Source: Ruminococcus sp.
Lineage (GTDB): Bacteria; Bacillota; Clostridia; Oscillospirales; Ruminococcaceae
Reading direction: 5' to 3'
Assembly (NCBI GenBank): GCA_017460665.1
Contig: JAFUAO010000017.1
Location: 1 to 64,000, forward strand
Length of the DNA: 64,000 nucleotides
Below, in pieces: positions 8,066 through 16,800 of the stretch. The position numbers were made by a program, and so were the translations under genes. The notes under the pieces were generated by a model. That model ran no database searches. It was not told where the DNA came from and saw only the letters and a program-made list of their open reading frames with translations. Position 1 is the first letter of the stretch; the number at the start of each line of letters is the position of its first letter.

Positions 8066-8881
8066 ATGCCGGTCATAAGGATAGACAGCCTTGACCTTCC
8101 GGAGCTGGAGCCCTTCCGCTCCTCTTCGGAGAAGCTGCTGCGGCGCCGGGGGACCTTTATCGCAGAGAGCCCGAAGGTGATCCGGACCGCCCTTTCCGCC
8201 GGGTATACTGCCCTGTCGCTGCTGGCCTCCGAGAGGATGATCTCAGGTCAGGCCGCCGACATCATCGAAAAATGCAGGGACATACCGGTTTACACCGCCT
8301 CGGAGGAGCTCCTTGCGGAGCTGACAGGCTTCCGTATGACTCAGGGGCTCCTTGCGCTGATGAGGAGGCTCCCGGAGAAGGATCCGGGGCAGATCCTCAC
8401 GAGCGCAAAGCGTGTGGCTGTTTTGGAGGACATCACCAACCAGACCAATGTGGGAGCGATCTTTCGCTCGGCAGCGGCCCTCTCCTTCGACGCAGTCCTG
8501 CTGTCCCCCGGGACCAGTGACCCGCTGCTCCGGCGCTCGGTGAGAGTCAGCATGGGGACGGTGCTTCAGGTGCCGTGGGCTTACCTGCCCGACGGCTCCC
8601 CGGGATACGTCAGTTTCCTAAAGGAGCAGGGCTTTGCTGCGGCGGCCTTGGCTCTCAGGGAGGACACTGTCCCCATAAACGACAGGTCCCTTGCCGCCGA
8701 AGAGCGGCTGGCGGTGATCCTTGGCACAGAGGGCACAGGCCTGAGGGAGGAGACGATCTCCGTCTGCGACTACGCCGTGAAGATCCCTATGGCGGAGGGC
8801 GTGGACTCGCTGAACGTAGCGGCTGCGAGCGCCGTTGCCTTCTGGCAGCTCGGCCCGAACAACAGCTCAGGACCAGGCTGA
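8066..8881 (+). CDS. TrmH/SpoU-family RNA 2'-O-methyltransferase
   Basis: 271 residues. An N-terminal substrate-binding part (about 1-100) is followed by the SPOUT knot. Visible family motifs are NQTNVGAIFRSAAAL (motif 1), LGTEGTGLREETI (motif 2) and IPMAEGVDSLNVAAASAVAFW (motif 3). It methylates ribose 2'-OH of rRNA or tRNA with SAM; target not predictable. Co-transcribed with ahcY (4-base gap), which makes sense as product disposal. Confidence 0.9.
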   Translation: MPVIRIDSLDLPELEPFRSSSEKLLRRRGTFIAESPKVIRTALSAGYTALSLLASERMISGQAADIIEKCRDIPVYTASEELLAELTGFRMTQGLLALMRRLPEKDPGQILTSAKRVAVLEDITNQTNVGAIFRSAAALSFDAVLLSPGTSDPLLRRSVRVSMGTVLQVPWAYLPDGSPGYVSFLKEQGFAAAALALREDTVPINDRSLAAEERLAVILGTEGTGLREETISVCDYAVKIPMAEGVDSLNVAAASAVAFWQLGPNNSSGPG

Positions 8882-8902
8882 GACCTGCTCATAAATTAAA
8901 AT

Positions 8903-8944
8903 GCCCGGAGGCAGTCACTGTGACCGCTTCCGGGATGTTTTTAT
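8903..8944. terminator. Bidirectional terminator between convergent genes
   Basis: Imperfect long stem CCCGGA...TCCGGG with an inner GTCAC/GTGAC. T-rich on the plus strand (ATGTTTTTAT) and A-rich upstream, serving the methyltransferase gene and the facing GNAT gene. Confidence 0.7.
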
Positions 8945-9414
8945 AGGTCTGCTGCCATGATGAGCTCCTCGCCGTCGTCGGAGAGCACCGAAAAGCCGCA
9001 CTTTCGGTAGAGCCCCACCGCTCTGTTGGCCTTCTGGACCGAGAGGGAAACTCTCTTGCAGCCTCTTTTTCGCAGCTCGGCCATGAGCGCTCCCATGAGC
9101 TCTGTCCCAAGGCCCATGCTGCGGAACTGGCTGTATAGGGCAATGGCAAGGGAGGGCGTCTCGTCGTCGATGTGTCCGTAGTCCTCCATGATCCGGACCC
9201 AAGCCGCTCCGACCACCCTTCCGGAGACCTCCGCAGCGAAGGCGATGTCCCAGGGACGGGTGCCGAACTCCTCGATATACAGCCAAAGCTCAGGCTGGCG
9301 AATGATCTCACGGGGCGGCGGCTGGACGCCCTCGGGTATGAATATGGCCTCATAGAGGAAGTCCTCCAAAAGCGGCAGCTCCTCTGGCTGAAGCTCTCTG
9401 ATCAGGTGATCCAA
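8941..9414 (-). CDS. GNAT-family N-acetyltransferase
   Basis: About 157 residues with the acetyl-CoA fold: the beta-4/alpha-3 region ALYSQFRSMGLGTELM has the R/Q-x-x-G-x-G/A-like pyrophosphate loop, and AVGLYRKCGF is the usual C-terminal motif. I prefer a TTG start at 9414 because AAAGGAGG lies six bases upstream; the longer GTG-started frame would overlap the preceding gene and lacks a site. Substrate unknown. Confidence 0.8.
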   Translation of the reverse strand: MDHLIRELQPEELPLLEDFLYEAIFIPEGVQPPPREIIRQPELWLYIEEFGTRPWDIAFAAEVSGRVVGAAWVRIMEDYGHIDDETPSLAIALYSQFRSMGLGTELMGALMAELRKRGCKRVSLSVQKANRAVGLYRKCGFSVLSDDGEELIMAADL

Positions 9415-9427
9415 AACGAGCCTCCTT

Positions 9428-11314
9428 TCAGCCCACAAGGGCCTGCTTTATGAGGATCAGGTCGAAGACACTGATCCTGCCGTCGCCGTCGGCATCGGCT
9501 GCCGAGCCGTTTACCAGTTCAGTGCCGTCACTGAGCAGCCACCTTTGCAGGGCGACTGCGTCGGCGATGTTGAACTCACCGTCGCCGTTCACGTCGTACC
9601 GTACCGGGGCCGTGCCGCTGTCCCAGTGCTTCTTCACCTCGTTGTCCTCGATGCAGTAGCTCCAAAGGCTGCCGTCGGTCCTGATGAACCAGATGTAGCT
9701 CTTCTCGTTTTCCTCGTCATAGCTGGAGGCGATAGCCTTTGAGACACCGTTGACTGCGAAATGCTGGCCTAAGAAGTCCACCGTGAAAACGTTGTCCTTA
9801 TCTATGAACCAGCGGATCAGTGCGTCCTGCTCCGATGTGACCTTGAAGGAAAGCTGGTGGATGTAGAAGGAGCCGTCGCTGAGGAACTTGCCGCTGCCCT
9901 GCTCTGTCTCGGGAACGACGTTCAACTCCTTGCCGCTGGAGACCTGATGATAGGTGCCGTCCTCCAGCTTATAGCCGTAGGTCCTTCCGCCGTCCGACAG
10001 CGTGTAATATCCGCACTCCACAACGCCGCCTGTGACCTTCGTCTTGGAGAAGCTGCGGTAGCTGCTGCACTTCCAGAGGACGCCGTCACCGTCCACGAAG
10101 AGGTCGTATTCGCAGGAGACAGGGGACTTTATGCCTGTTGCCTGCTTGCTGACGACAGCTTTCCCGGCGGCAGAATAATCGATCGTGTACCAGATCACCT
10201 GACCGGAGGTATCGACGTAGTAGTGGTAGGTGTAGTAGGGTATGCTCTCATGATCTGTGCCGATCAGCACAGGTACAGGCTGGCCGTCCTCCTCATAGAA
10301 GGCATAGAGCTCGCCGTCGGCAGTGACCGCTCTGTGAGTGTCCAGCCGGTCGAAAGTCATGCCCTCGATCCTCTGGCCGTTGATGAAGAGGGTCCCGTCC
10401 TTTTCAAGGAGCATATCGTAGTAGAAGTAGTCGCCGTCGGCGTTCTTTTCGTAGAACATATCCAGCGCCCTGGCGTTGTCGGACCACTTCTCCGCACTGC
10501 TCCCTTTTATGCCGTAGAGAGCTCCGCCCTCGATGACTGCCACGTTGTCGCCGTACCAGCGGCAGGAGGCTGTCTCGGAGGTGTCCACCGTGTCGGAGAG
10601 GGGCAGCTCAGTCACCTCGAAGGGCGAAACGTTTATCTCGCCGGAGAGGACCTCCTCCTCGCCCTTGTAAAGACGATAGGCGGTCTTTCCGGGAGAATTT
10701 CCGTAGATCTCGTAGCTCTCGGAGGTATAATAGCTGTCGATGAGCTCCGCAACTGAGGTATCGTCGATCTTTATGGTCAGCTCCTCAGTGCTGAGAAGTC
10801 CACGGGGGGTGGGCTCCACCTTTACTGCGAAGCCCTTGTCGATGTCGGCAGGGGTCCAGGTGATGATGTCCAGCTTTTCCTCCAGAGAGATCCCGTCCAT
10901 CTCATTCAGATCCACCACCTGGAGATCTGCGCCCTTGATACTGGAGAGGTCCTCCAAGGGAACGTTAGTAAGATCCAGCATACGCAGGGCCGGCATCTCC
11001 TTTATCGCCGAAATATCAGTAAAGGAGCCGTTTTTCAGATAAAGGAAGCGGCAGCTCTTGAACTTGCTCAGAACCGAAAGGTCGCTGATCTTGTCTAGAT
11101 CCAGCTCAAGGCTGGTGGAGGCCTCCAGCTCCTCCTGAGTGACCACAGAATCGCTGTTCGTATCGAAGCTGTACTTGTTGTAGCCCTCAAAGAGCTGGTC
11201 GTAGACCTCGTCGGGCACGTCGGCCTTGACGGGATCCTCAGCGGCCGCTGCGGGAAGTGCTCCCGGAGCGAAGGCAACAGCAAGGGCTGCAAATAATGAG
11301 ATCGTTTTTTTCAT
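9428..11314 (-). CDS. Secreted dockerin protein with leucine-rich-type repeat segment
   Basis: 628 residues. Signal peptide (KKTISLFAALAVAFAPGALPAAAAE) is followed by a short Ca-binding-like FDTNSDSVVTQEELEAS and an LRR-like stretch (DLSVLSKFKSC..LYLKNGSFTDISAIKEM..LRMLDLTNVPLEDLSSIKGA, in parts). A long beta-rich region (about 170-560) follows that may form a propeller (repeated DGxLY/DGxLW units). The C-terminus is a type I dockerin of two EF-hand-like halves, VNGDGEFNIADAVALQRWLL and ADGDGRISVFDLILIKQAL. It should dock to a cohesin on the cell surface or a scaffoldin; no enzyme motif is seen. The ATG at 11314 has AAAGGGGG nine bases upstream; a longer upstream frame is not supported. Confidence 0.85.
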   Translation of the reverse strand: MKKTISLFAALAVAFAPGALPAAAAEDPVKADVPDEVYDQLFEGYNKYSFDTNSDSVVTQEELEASTSLELDLDKISDLSVLSKFKSCRFLYLKNGSFTDISAIKEMPALRMLDLTNVPLEDLSSIKGADLQVVDLNEMDGISLEEKLDIITWTPADIDKGFAVKVEPTPRGLLSTEELTIKIDDTSVAELIDSYYTSESYEIYGNSPGKTAYRLYKGEEEVLSGEINVSPFEVTELPLSDTVDTSETASCRWYGDNVAVIEGGALYGIKGSSAEKWSDNARALDMFYEKNADGDYFYYDMLLEKDGTLFINGQRIEGMTFDRLDTHRAVTADGELYAFYEEDGQPVPVLIGTDHESIPYYTYHYYVDTSGQVIWYTIDYSAAGKAVVSKQATGIKSPVSCEYDLFVDGDGVLWKCSSYRSFSKTKVTGGVVECGYYTLSDGGRTYGYKLEDGTYHQVSSGKELNVVPETEQGSGKFLSDGSFYIHQLSFKVTSEQDALIRWFIDKDNVFTVDFLGQHFAVNGVSKAIASSYDEENEKSYIWFIRTDGSLWSYCIEDNEVKKHWDSGTAPVRYDVNGDGEFNIADAVALQRWLLSDGTELVNGSAADADGDGRISVFDLILIKQALVG

Positions 11315-11372
11315 AGGAATTCCCCCTTTGATAGTCCTTATCATGTCAGGCGGACCTTCCGCCTGTATCCTC

Positions 11373-11401
11373 ATTATAACACAATGCCTCCCTTCCGTCA
11401 A
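11373..11401 (-). promoter_or_regulatory. Promoter of the LRR/dockerin gene
   Basis: Minus strand TTGACG-N17-TATAAT with extended -10 TGT. Confidence 0.75.
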
Positions 11402-11464
11402 GGACAGCTTCCCCTTCGATAACGCTCCGGACAAAAAACAGCTCCGGCTTTTTGCTTAGACCTA

Positions 11465-11493
11465 TTGACTTTATACGCCGGAGATCGTATAAT
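11465..11493 (+). promoter_or_regulatory. Promoter of the epimerase-alcohol dehydrogenase operon
   Basis: TTGACT-N17-TATAAT, 30 bases upstream of the ATG at 11524. Confidence 0.8.
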
Positions 11494-11523
11494 TATTACA
11501 ATAAACAAATGGGAGGGAAACCT

Positions 11524-12543
11524 ATGAAGATCTTATTCATCGGCGGAACAGGCACGATCAGCATGGCCATTACCCGGCTCCTTGCCGCACAGGGCCACGA
11601 TCTGTACCTGCTCAACCGGGGCAGCCGCAAGCACGAGCTGCCGGAAAACGTCACCGTAATAAACGGCGACGTTAACAACGAGGAGGAGGTCAGAGAAAGG
11701 CTCTCCGGCCATAGCTTTGACGTGGTGGGCGAGTTCATCGGCTTTACGCCTGATCAGGTCGAGAGGGACATACGGCTGTTTTCCGGGAAGACCAAGCAGT
11801 ACATCTACATCAGCTCCGCCTCGGCCTACCAGAAGCCGCTCTCTGACCCACTGATCACTGAGAGCACTCCCCTTGCCAACCCCTACTGGCAGTATTCACG
11901 GGACAAGATCGCCTGCGAGGAACTCCTCATAAGGAAGTACCGAGAGGAGGGCTTCCCCGTGACGATCGTCCGGCCCAGCCACACCTACGACGAGCGCTCG
12001 GTGCCGCTGGGAGTCCACGGCAGGAACGGGAGCTGGCAGGTGATCCGGAGAATGATCGACGGCAAGCCGGTCATCATACACGGCGACGGCACTTCGCTGT
12101 GGACGATCACTCACAACTCAGACTTCGCCAAAGCCTACGCAGGGCTCTGCGGAAATATCCACGCTATCGGTCAGGCCTTCCACATAACCTCCGACGAGAG
12201 CGTCACCTGGGACCAGATCTACCGGATCATCGCTGACGCCCTGGGGGTAGAGCTCAAGGCCGTCCACGTCCCCTCGGAGTTCCTTGCCGCCGTCAGCGAC
12301 TATGATCTGGAGGGAAGTCTCATCGGCGACAAGGCCAGCACTGTGATCTTCGACAACAGCAAGATAAAACGTGCAGTTCCCGGCTTTACGGCAACTGTCA
12401 GGGCAGATCAGGGCATAAGAGCTGCCATAGAGAATATACTTGCCCACCCTGAGCTCCAGAAGGAGGACCCGGAGTTCGACCAGTGGTGCGACAGGGTGAT
12501 CGGCGCTATCAACAAAGCCAAGGAGGAACTCATCAATGGATAA
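11524..12543 (+). CDS. NAD-dependent epimerase/dehydratase (extended SDR)
   Basis: 339 residues. The N-terminal Rossmann loop is FIGGTGTISMAITRLL, unusual in having GGTGTIS rather than GATGFIG. SSASAYQK supplies the catalytic Ser, and YxxxK appears as YSRDKIACEELL. This pattern matches the CSP41-like/isoflavone-reductase-like SDRs annotated as NAD-dependent epimerases; the substrate is unknown. GGGAGGGAAACCT precedes the ATG. It overlaps the next gene by 8 bases, so both are translated from one message. Confidence 0.82.
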   Translation: MKILFIGGTGTISMAITRLLAAQGHDLYLLNRGSRKHELPENVTVINGDVNNEEEVRERLSGHSFDVVGEFIGFTPDQVERDIRLFSGKTKQYIYISSASAYQKPLSDPLITESTPLANPYWQYSRDKIACEELLIRKYREEGFPVTIVRPSHTYDERSVPLGVHGRNGSWQVIRRMIDGKPVIIHGDGTSLWTITHNSDFAKAYAGLCGNIHAIGQAFHITSDESVTWDQIYRIIADALGVELKAVHVPSEFLAAVSDYDLEGSLIGDKASTVIFDNSKIKRAVPGFTATVRADQGIRAAIENILAHPELQKEDPEFDQWCDRVIGAINKAKEELING

Positions 12544-13714
12544 TTTTCAGTTTTACAGCCCCACGGAATTCGTCTTCGGCAAGGGCACAGAGAACGAGGC
12601 CGGAAGGTACGTCAAGAAGCACGGCGGCAGCAATGTGCTGCTGCATTTTGGAGAAGGGAGCGCTGTCAAAAGCGGCCTTCTGGACAGAGTGAAGAGCTCT
12701 CTTGAGGAGCAGGGCATCACCTACACAGAGCTGGGCGGAGTCAAGCCAAACCCCCGTGATACCCTCGTTTATGAGGGCATAGAGCTCTGCCGCAGCAAGG
12801 GCATAGACTTCATCTTGGCTGTTGGCGGAGGCTCTGTTATCGACTCCGCAAAGGCGATCGCTATGGGAGTCCCCTATGACGGTGATTTCTGGGACTTCTA
12901 CTGCGGAAAGAGCCCTGAGGCTGCTCTTCCTGTGGCCACTGTCCTGACGATCGCTGCTGCCGGCAGTGAGGGCTCCGGCGACTCGGTGATCACCAAGGAG
13001 GAGGGCGGCCTCAAGCGAGGTGCAGGCTCCGACCTCATCAGGCCTCGGTTCTCGATCATGGATCCGGAACTGACCTGCACCCTCCCGGCCTACCAGACCG
13101 CCTGCGGTGCAACTGACATCATGGCTCACGTTTTCGAGAGGTACTTCACCAACACTACTGAGGTGGAGATCACCGACAGGCTCTGCGAGGCCGTGCTGCT
13201 GACCATGATAAAGGAAACTCCCCGTGTCATCGCAGATCCCGGCAACTATCAGGCCAGGGCCAACATCATGTGGGCAGGCACCGTGGCTCACACGAATATC
13301 GTGGGAGTGGGCCGTGAACAGGACTGGAACAGCCACGGTATCGAGCACGAGCTCTCCGCCCTTTACGACTGCGCTCACGGTGCAGGTCTGGCGGTTATCA
13401 TGCCGGCGTGGATGGAGTTCGTTTGCAGCCACAACGTCCTTCGCATGGCACAGGCTGCCGTAAGAGTCTGGGGCTGTGAAATGGACTTTGAGCGTCCGGA
13501 GAATACAGCCCGTGAGGGCATCGCCCGGTTCAGGAGGTTCCTCCGCAGCATAGGTATGCCGATCAACTTCGCCGAGCTTGGTGCTAAGGAAGAGGACATA
13601 CCGGCGCTGGTGGAGAAATTCGGCATTGGCGACGGCCGCACAGGAGGCTTCGTGGAGCTCTCCGCTGAGGACATAGCCAAGATTTACCATATCGCCGCAA
13701 ACGCTCAGATCTGA
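12536..13714 (+). CDS. Iron-containing alcohol dehydrogenase (butanol dehydrogenase-like)
   Basis: 392-residue group III alcohol dehydrogenase. Nucleotide-binding region AVGGGSVIDSAKAIAMG (GGGS) lies near residue 95-110. Metal ligands are read from TDIMAHVFERYF (Asp and His) and from GIEHELSALYDCAHGAGLAV (two His). The family reduces aldehydes such as butyraldehyde with NAD(P)H during fermentation. Its coupling to an SDR epimerase suggests a shared carbonyl substrate, but this is not certain. Confidence 0.9.
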   Translation: MDNFQFYSPTEFVFGKGTENEAGRYVKKHGGSNVLLHFGEGSAVKSGLLDRVKSSLEEQGITYTELGGVKPNPRDTLVYEGIELCRSKGIDFILAVGGGSVIDSAKAIAMGVPYDGDFWDFYCGKSPEAALPVATVLTIAAAGSEGSGDSVITKEEGGLKRGAGSDLIRPRFSIMDPELTCTLPAYQTACGATDIMAHVFERYFTNTTEVEITDRLCEAVLLTMIKETPRVIADPGNYQARANIMWAGTVAHTNIVGVGREQDWNSHGIEHELSALYDCAHGAGLAVIMPAWMEFVCSHNVLRMAQAAVRVWGCEMDFERPENTAREGIARFRRFLRSIGMPINFAELGAKEEDIPALVEKFGIGDGRTGGFVELSAEDIAKIYHIAANAQI

Positions 13715-13718
13715 CACG

Positions 13719-13766
13719 AAAAAATTCGCCCGAAAGCAGTTCACCGGCTGCCTTCGGGCGTTTTCT
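13719..13766. terminator. Bidirectional terminator between adh and thiC
   Basis: 13-bp stem with one mismatch (13727-13739 with 13748-13760), T-run on the plus side and six A on the left that become T on the minus strand. It ends both convergent operons. Confidence 0.8.
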
Positions 13767-15079
13767 TATTTCTCGGTGCAGAACTCTACCTTCTCACCGG
13801 CAAGGATCAAATTCGTGGTGCGGACAGCGCACATCTTTCCGCACATAGAGCAGGTATGGCGGTCAGCCGGAGGAGTGCTCTCGAAGTAGGCCCTCGCCTT
13901 CTCCGGGTCGGCTGCGACCTCGAACATCCTGTCCCAATCAACGACGTGACGGGCCTCGGCCATCTCGTTGTCCTTGTCCCTTGCATGGGGGACTCCCTTT
14001 GTGATGTCGGCAGCATGAGCAGCGATCTTGCTGGCCATGATGCCCTCCTTTACGTCATTTACGTCCGGCAGGCGAAGGTGCTCTGCGGGAGTAACGTAGC
14101 ACAGGAAGTCGGCTCCGCTGGCAGCAGCGATAGCTCCTCCGATAGCAGAGGTGATATGGTCGTAGCCGGGGAATATATCCGTTACAAGAGGCCCAAGGAC
14201 GTAGAAGGGCGCATTGTGGCAGATCCTCTTCTGGAAGGTCATGTTGGCGGCGATCTCGTTCATGGCCATGTGTCCGGGGCCCTCCACCATTACCTGGACG
14301 TTGCGCTCCCAGGCACGCTTTGTAAGGTTGCCCAGCTCGATCAGCTCAGAGATCTGGCCGGCGTCAGTTGCGTCATCGATACAGCCGGGACGGAGAGCGT
14401 CACCAAGGCTGATCGTCACGTCGTACTCGTAGAGTATGTCAAGGACCTTATCGTAGAACTCGAAGAAGGGATTTTCGTTGCCTGTCATCATCATCCACGC
14501 AAAAAGCAGCGAGCCTCCACGGGAAACGATGTTCATTTTTCTTCCCTCTCTCATGAAGGCCTCCACTGCACGGCGGTTGATACCGGCGTGGATCGTCATG
14601 AAGTCAACGCCCTCCTCAGCGTGAGCACGGACCACCTTCAGGAAGTCCTCTGCGGTGATCTCCAGCAGGTCCTTCTCCAGATAGCCGATAGCGTCGTACA
14701 TGGGGACAGTGCCGATCATTGCCGGAGAGCTCTCGATCAGCTTCGTGCGGAAGGTGTTGGTCTTGCCGTAATTGCTCAGGTCCATGATAGCCTCAGCGCC
14801 GAATTTGTGGGCAAGCTCCACCTTCTGCATCTCCACATCGTAGTTTTTAGCGTCGCCTGAGATGCCAAGATTGACGTTGATCTTGGTGCGCATCTTCGTG
14901 CCGATGCCCTCGGGAGAGATCGACTTATGGCGAACGTTGCAGGGGATCGCTACCTCGCCCTTCGCCACCAGAGCACGGAGCTCCTCCGGGTCGATGTATT
15001 CCTTCTTTGCGATGATCTCCATTTCGGGAGTGATGATGCCCATTTTAGCGGCTTCCATTTGAGTATGATAGTTTTTCAC
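13766..15079 (-). CDS. thiC: Phosphomethylpyrimidine synthase ThiC
   Basis: 437-residue non-canonical radical SAM enzyme that converts aminoimidazole ribotide to HMP-phosphate in thiamine synthesis. It contains [32 protein letters not shown] and the C-terminal cluster motif CSMCGKMC (Cys spacing X2 then X3, as read). It is short compared with proteobacterial ThiC (over 600), but normal for the clostridial/archaeal short form. The ATG overlaps the thiD stop by 4 bases. Last gene of the thiE-thiD-thiC operon under a TPP riboswitch. Confidence 0.95.
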   Translation of the reverse strand: MKNYHTQMEAAKMGIITPEMEIIAKKEYIDPEELRALVAKGEVAIPCNVRHKSISPEGIGTKMRTKINVNLGISGDAKNYDVEMQKVELAHKFGAEAIMDLSNYGKTNTFRTKLIESSPAMIGTVPMYDAIGYLEKDLLEITAEDFLKVVRAHAEEGVDFMTIHAGINRRAVEAFMREGRKMNIVSRGGSLLFAWMMMTGNENPFFEFYDKVLDILYEYDVTISLGDALRPGCIDDATDAGQISELIELGNLTKRAWERNVQVMVEGPGHMAMNEIAANMTFQKRICHNAPFYVLGPLVTDIFPGYDHITSAIGGAIAAASGADFLCYVTPAEHLRLPDVNDVKEGIMASKIAAHAADITKGVPHARDKDNEMAEARHVVDWDRMFEVAADPEKARAYFESTPPADRHTCSMCGKMCAVRTTNLILAGEKVEFCTEK

Positions 15080-15885
15080 TGTTCTTCCTCCTGTACAAAT
15101 CTGCTTTTGATATCGAATGTGTGGTCCAGCGGTCCGCTGCCCTTTCCAAGGTCCAGCATTGCCGCCAGTGCTCCTGAGAGGTAATCCTTGGCCAGCTCAA
15201 CAGCTCTGTCAAGGTCCCTTCCCTTTGCAAGCTCCGAGGCGATGGCGCTTGAGAGAGTACAGCCTGTTCCGTGGGTGTTGGGGTTGTCAATGACTACTCC
15301 CTTGAACCAGCGCTGTCCCCGCCCGTCAGCAAGGACGTCGCTGCCCCTGTTGACTGTGTGTCCGCCCTTGAGCAGGACTGCACAGCCGTACCTTGCGAAG
15401 ATCTCCGCTGCGGCGGTCTCCATATCCTCGGCGCTTTTGATCTCCTGGCCGGTGAGTACCTCAGCCTCGGGGACGTTGGGCGTGATGACCCTTGCCAAGG
15501 GGAAGAGCTTCTCCGTCAGCGTATCCACAGCCTCGCTGCTGATCAGCCTAGCTCCGCTGGTGGCTACCATTACCGGGTCCAGAACGATGTTCTGAGCCTT
15601 GTATTCCGCCAGCTTTTCGGCGATCACCTCGATGAGCTCCGCCGATGAGACCATCCCGATCTTCACGGCGTCAGGAAAAATATCAGTGAAGATACGATCC
15701 AGCTCCTGGCCGAGAAAATCGGGAGTGACCTCCATGATGCCTGTGACGCCGGTCGTATTCTGGGCAGTAAGGGCCGTGACAGCACTCATGGCGAAAACTC
15801 CGTGAGCTGTCATGGTCTTGATGTCTGCCTGTATACCGGCGCCTCCGCTGGAGTCGCTCCCAGCGATCGTTAATGCAGTTCTCAT
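15076..15885 (-). CDS. thiD: Hydroxymethylpyrimidine/phosphomethylpyrimidine kinase ThiD
   Basis: 269-residue ribokinase-fold kinase that phosphorylates HMP and HMP-P. It shows [19 protein letters not shown] at the N-terminus and the anion hole/catalytic [14 protein letters not shown] near residue 215. I start at ATG 15885, which has AAAGGAG upstream; a longer frame adds eight residues not found in the family. It works between ThiC and ThiE. Confidence 0.95.
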   Translation of the reverse strand: MRTALTIAGSDSSGGAGIQADIKTMTAHGVFAMSAVTALTAQNTTGVTGIMEVTPDFLGQELDRIFTDIFPDAVKIGMVSSAELIEVIAEKLAEYKAQNIVLDPVMVATSGARLISSEAVDTLTEKLFPLARVITPNVPEAEVLTGQEIKSAEDMETAAAEIFARYGCAVLLKGGHTVNRGSDVLADGRGQRWFKGVVIDNPNTHGTGCTLSSAIASELAKGRDLDRAVELAKDYLSGALAAMLDLGKGSGPLDHTFDIKSRFVQEEEQ

Positions 15886-15922
15886 AGTTTGCTCCTTTCT
15901 GAGATGCACTAAGTTTTATTTG

Positions 15923-15957
15923 AAGCGACAGAGAGTGGTGCCCCCGGTCTGCCGCTT
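15923..15957 (-). other. Intercistronic hairpin between thiE and thiD
   Basis: A 10-bp stem (15923-15932 with 15948-15957, one G-U pair) without a T-run. It may be a stability or processing element; function is not established. Confidence 0.4.
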
Positions 15958-15966
15958 ATAAACATT

Positions 15967-16599
15967 TTAGAGCTTTTTTGCGAGCTCTCTGAGCGCTTTG
16001 CACTCTGCCTCGATGTCCTCTGAGGCGAAGATCCCGGAGACGACTGCTGCTCCGGAGGCTCCAAGGCCGAAAAGCTGAGAGATGTTCTCCCGGCAGACTC
16101 CCCCGATAGCCACGACGGGGATCTCTACCGCTGAACAGATCCGGGAGAAGTCCGAGAGCTCCAGCTTTTTGGTGTCGGTCTTCGTGGCCGAGCCGAAAAC
16201 TGCTCCCGAGCCCAGATAATCGGCTCCGGCCGCCTGAGCTGCCAGGGCCTGTTCTACGGTCTTTGCGGTGACTCCCACGATCTTGTCATCGCCCATTATC
16301 CGGCGGACGTCGCCGGCCTCCATATCGCTCTGGCCGACGTGTACGCCGTCAGCTCCGCTGCGGAGAGCCACCTCCACATCGTCATTGATGAGCAGCGGTA
16401 CGCCGTACCTGCTGCACAGCGCCCTTACCTCCAGCGCCTCGGCCAGGAACTCCTCCGGAGCAAGGTCCTTCTCCCGGAGCTGGAGCATGGTTATGCCGCC
16501 TCTGAGGGCAGCCTCGATCTGCTGGAGGAGAGTCTGTCTGCCGGTCCAGCGGCGGTCGGTAACTGCATAAAGCAGGGTCTGTTCCCTTGTGAGCCTCAA
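15967..16599 (-). CDS. thiE: Thiamine phosphate synthase ThiE
   Basis: About 210-residue TIM-barrel enzyme joining HMP-PP and thiazole phosphate. Motifs seen are QLREKDL near residue 40, INDDVEVALRSGADGVHVGQSDM, VTAKTVEQALAAQAAGADYLGSGAVFGSATK and PVVAIGG. I choose the TTG at 16599 (TTGAGGCTCACA) because AAAGGGGGC lies just upstream and the protein then begins at the normal family length. A longer TTG frame starts inside the attenuator hairpin and is unlikely. First gene after the riboswitch. Confidence 0.92.
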   Translation of the reverse strand: MRLTREQTLLYAVTDRRWTGRQTLLQQIEAALRGGITMLQLREKDLAPEEFLAEALEVRALCSRYGVPLLINDDVEVALRSGADGVHVGQSDMEAGDVRRIMGDDKIVGVTAKTVEQALAAQAAGADYLGSGAVFGSATKTDTKKLELSDFSRICSAVEIPVVAIGGVCRENISQLFGLGASGAAVVSGIFASEDIEAECKALRELAKKL

Positions 16600-16615
16600 A
16601 TGTGAGCCCCCTTTC

Positions 16616-16649
16616 AAAAAAAAAACGGAGACATCCTGCAATGTCTCCG
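16616..16649 (-). terminator. Riboswitch-controlled attenuator terminator
   Basis: Perfect 8-bp stem CGGAGACA/TGTCTCCG with an eight-base loop followed on the minus strand by ten T, directly after the TPP aptamer and before thiE. This is the expression platform of a transcription-terminating OFF switch. Confidence 0.85.
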
Positions 16650-16651
16650 TG

Positions 16652-16749
16652 TACGTCAGCTATGCTTCCTACGGCGGCATTATCCGCATCAGGTATTAGG
16701 GTCGGAGCTTTAGCTCCCTCTCAGCCCGTCACCACGAGCTCCCCCGTAT
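16652..16749 (-). promoter_or_regulatory. TPP riboswitch (THI element)
   Basis: On the minus strand the thi-box landmarks appear in order: GGGCTGAGAGGGAGC, an apical hairpin AGCTAAAGCT, ACCCTAATACCTGATGCGG and ATAATGCCGCCGTAGGAAGC. It precedes thiE-thiD-thiC. A TATAAT-like TACAAT lies at 16760-16765, but no good -35 is seen. Confidence 0.95.
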
Positions 16750-16800
16750 CAACTTTAGTATTGTAGCTCAAAACTGTGTCAGTCTTGTGATAGGATCGTG

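Noticed and set aside
16600..16641. Upstream extension of thiE to a TTG at 16641
   Set aside because: That start lies in the loop of the riboswitch terminator and would add residues absent from ThiE. The TTG at 16599 has a proper ribosome binding site.
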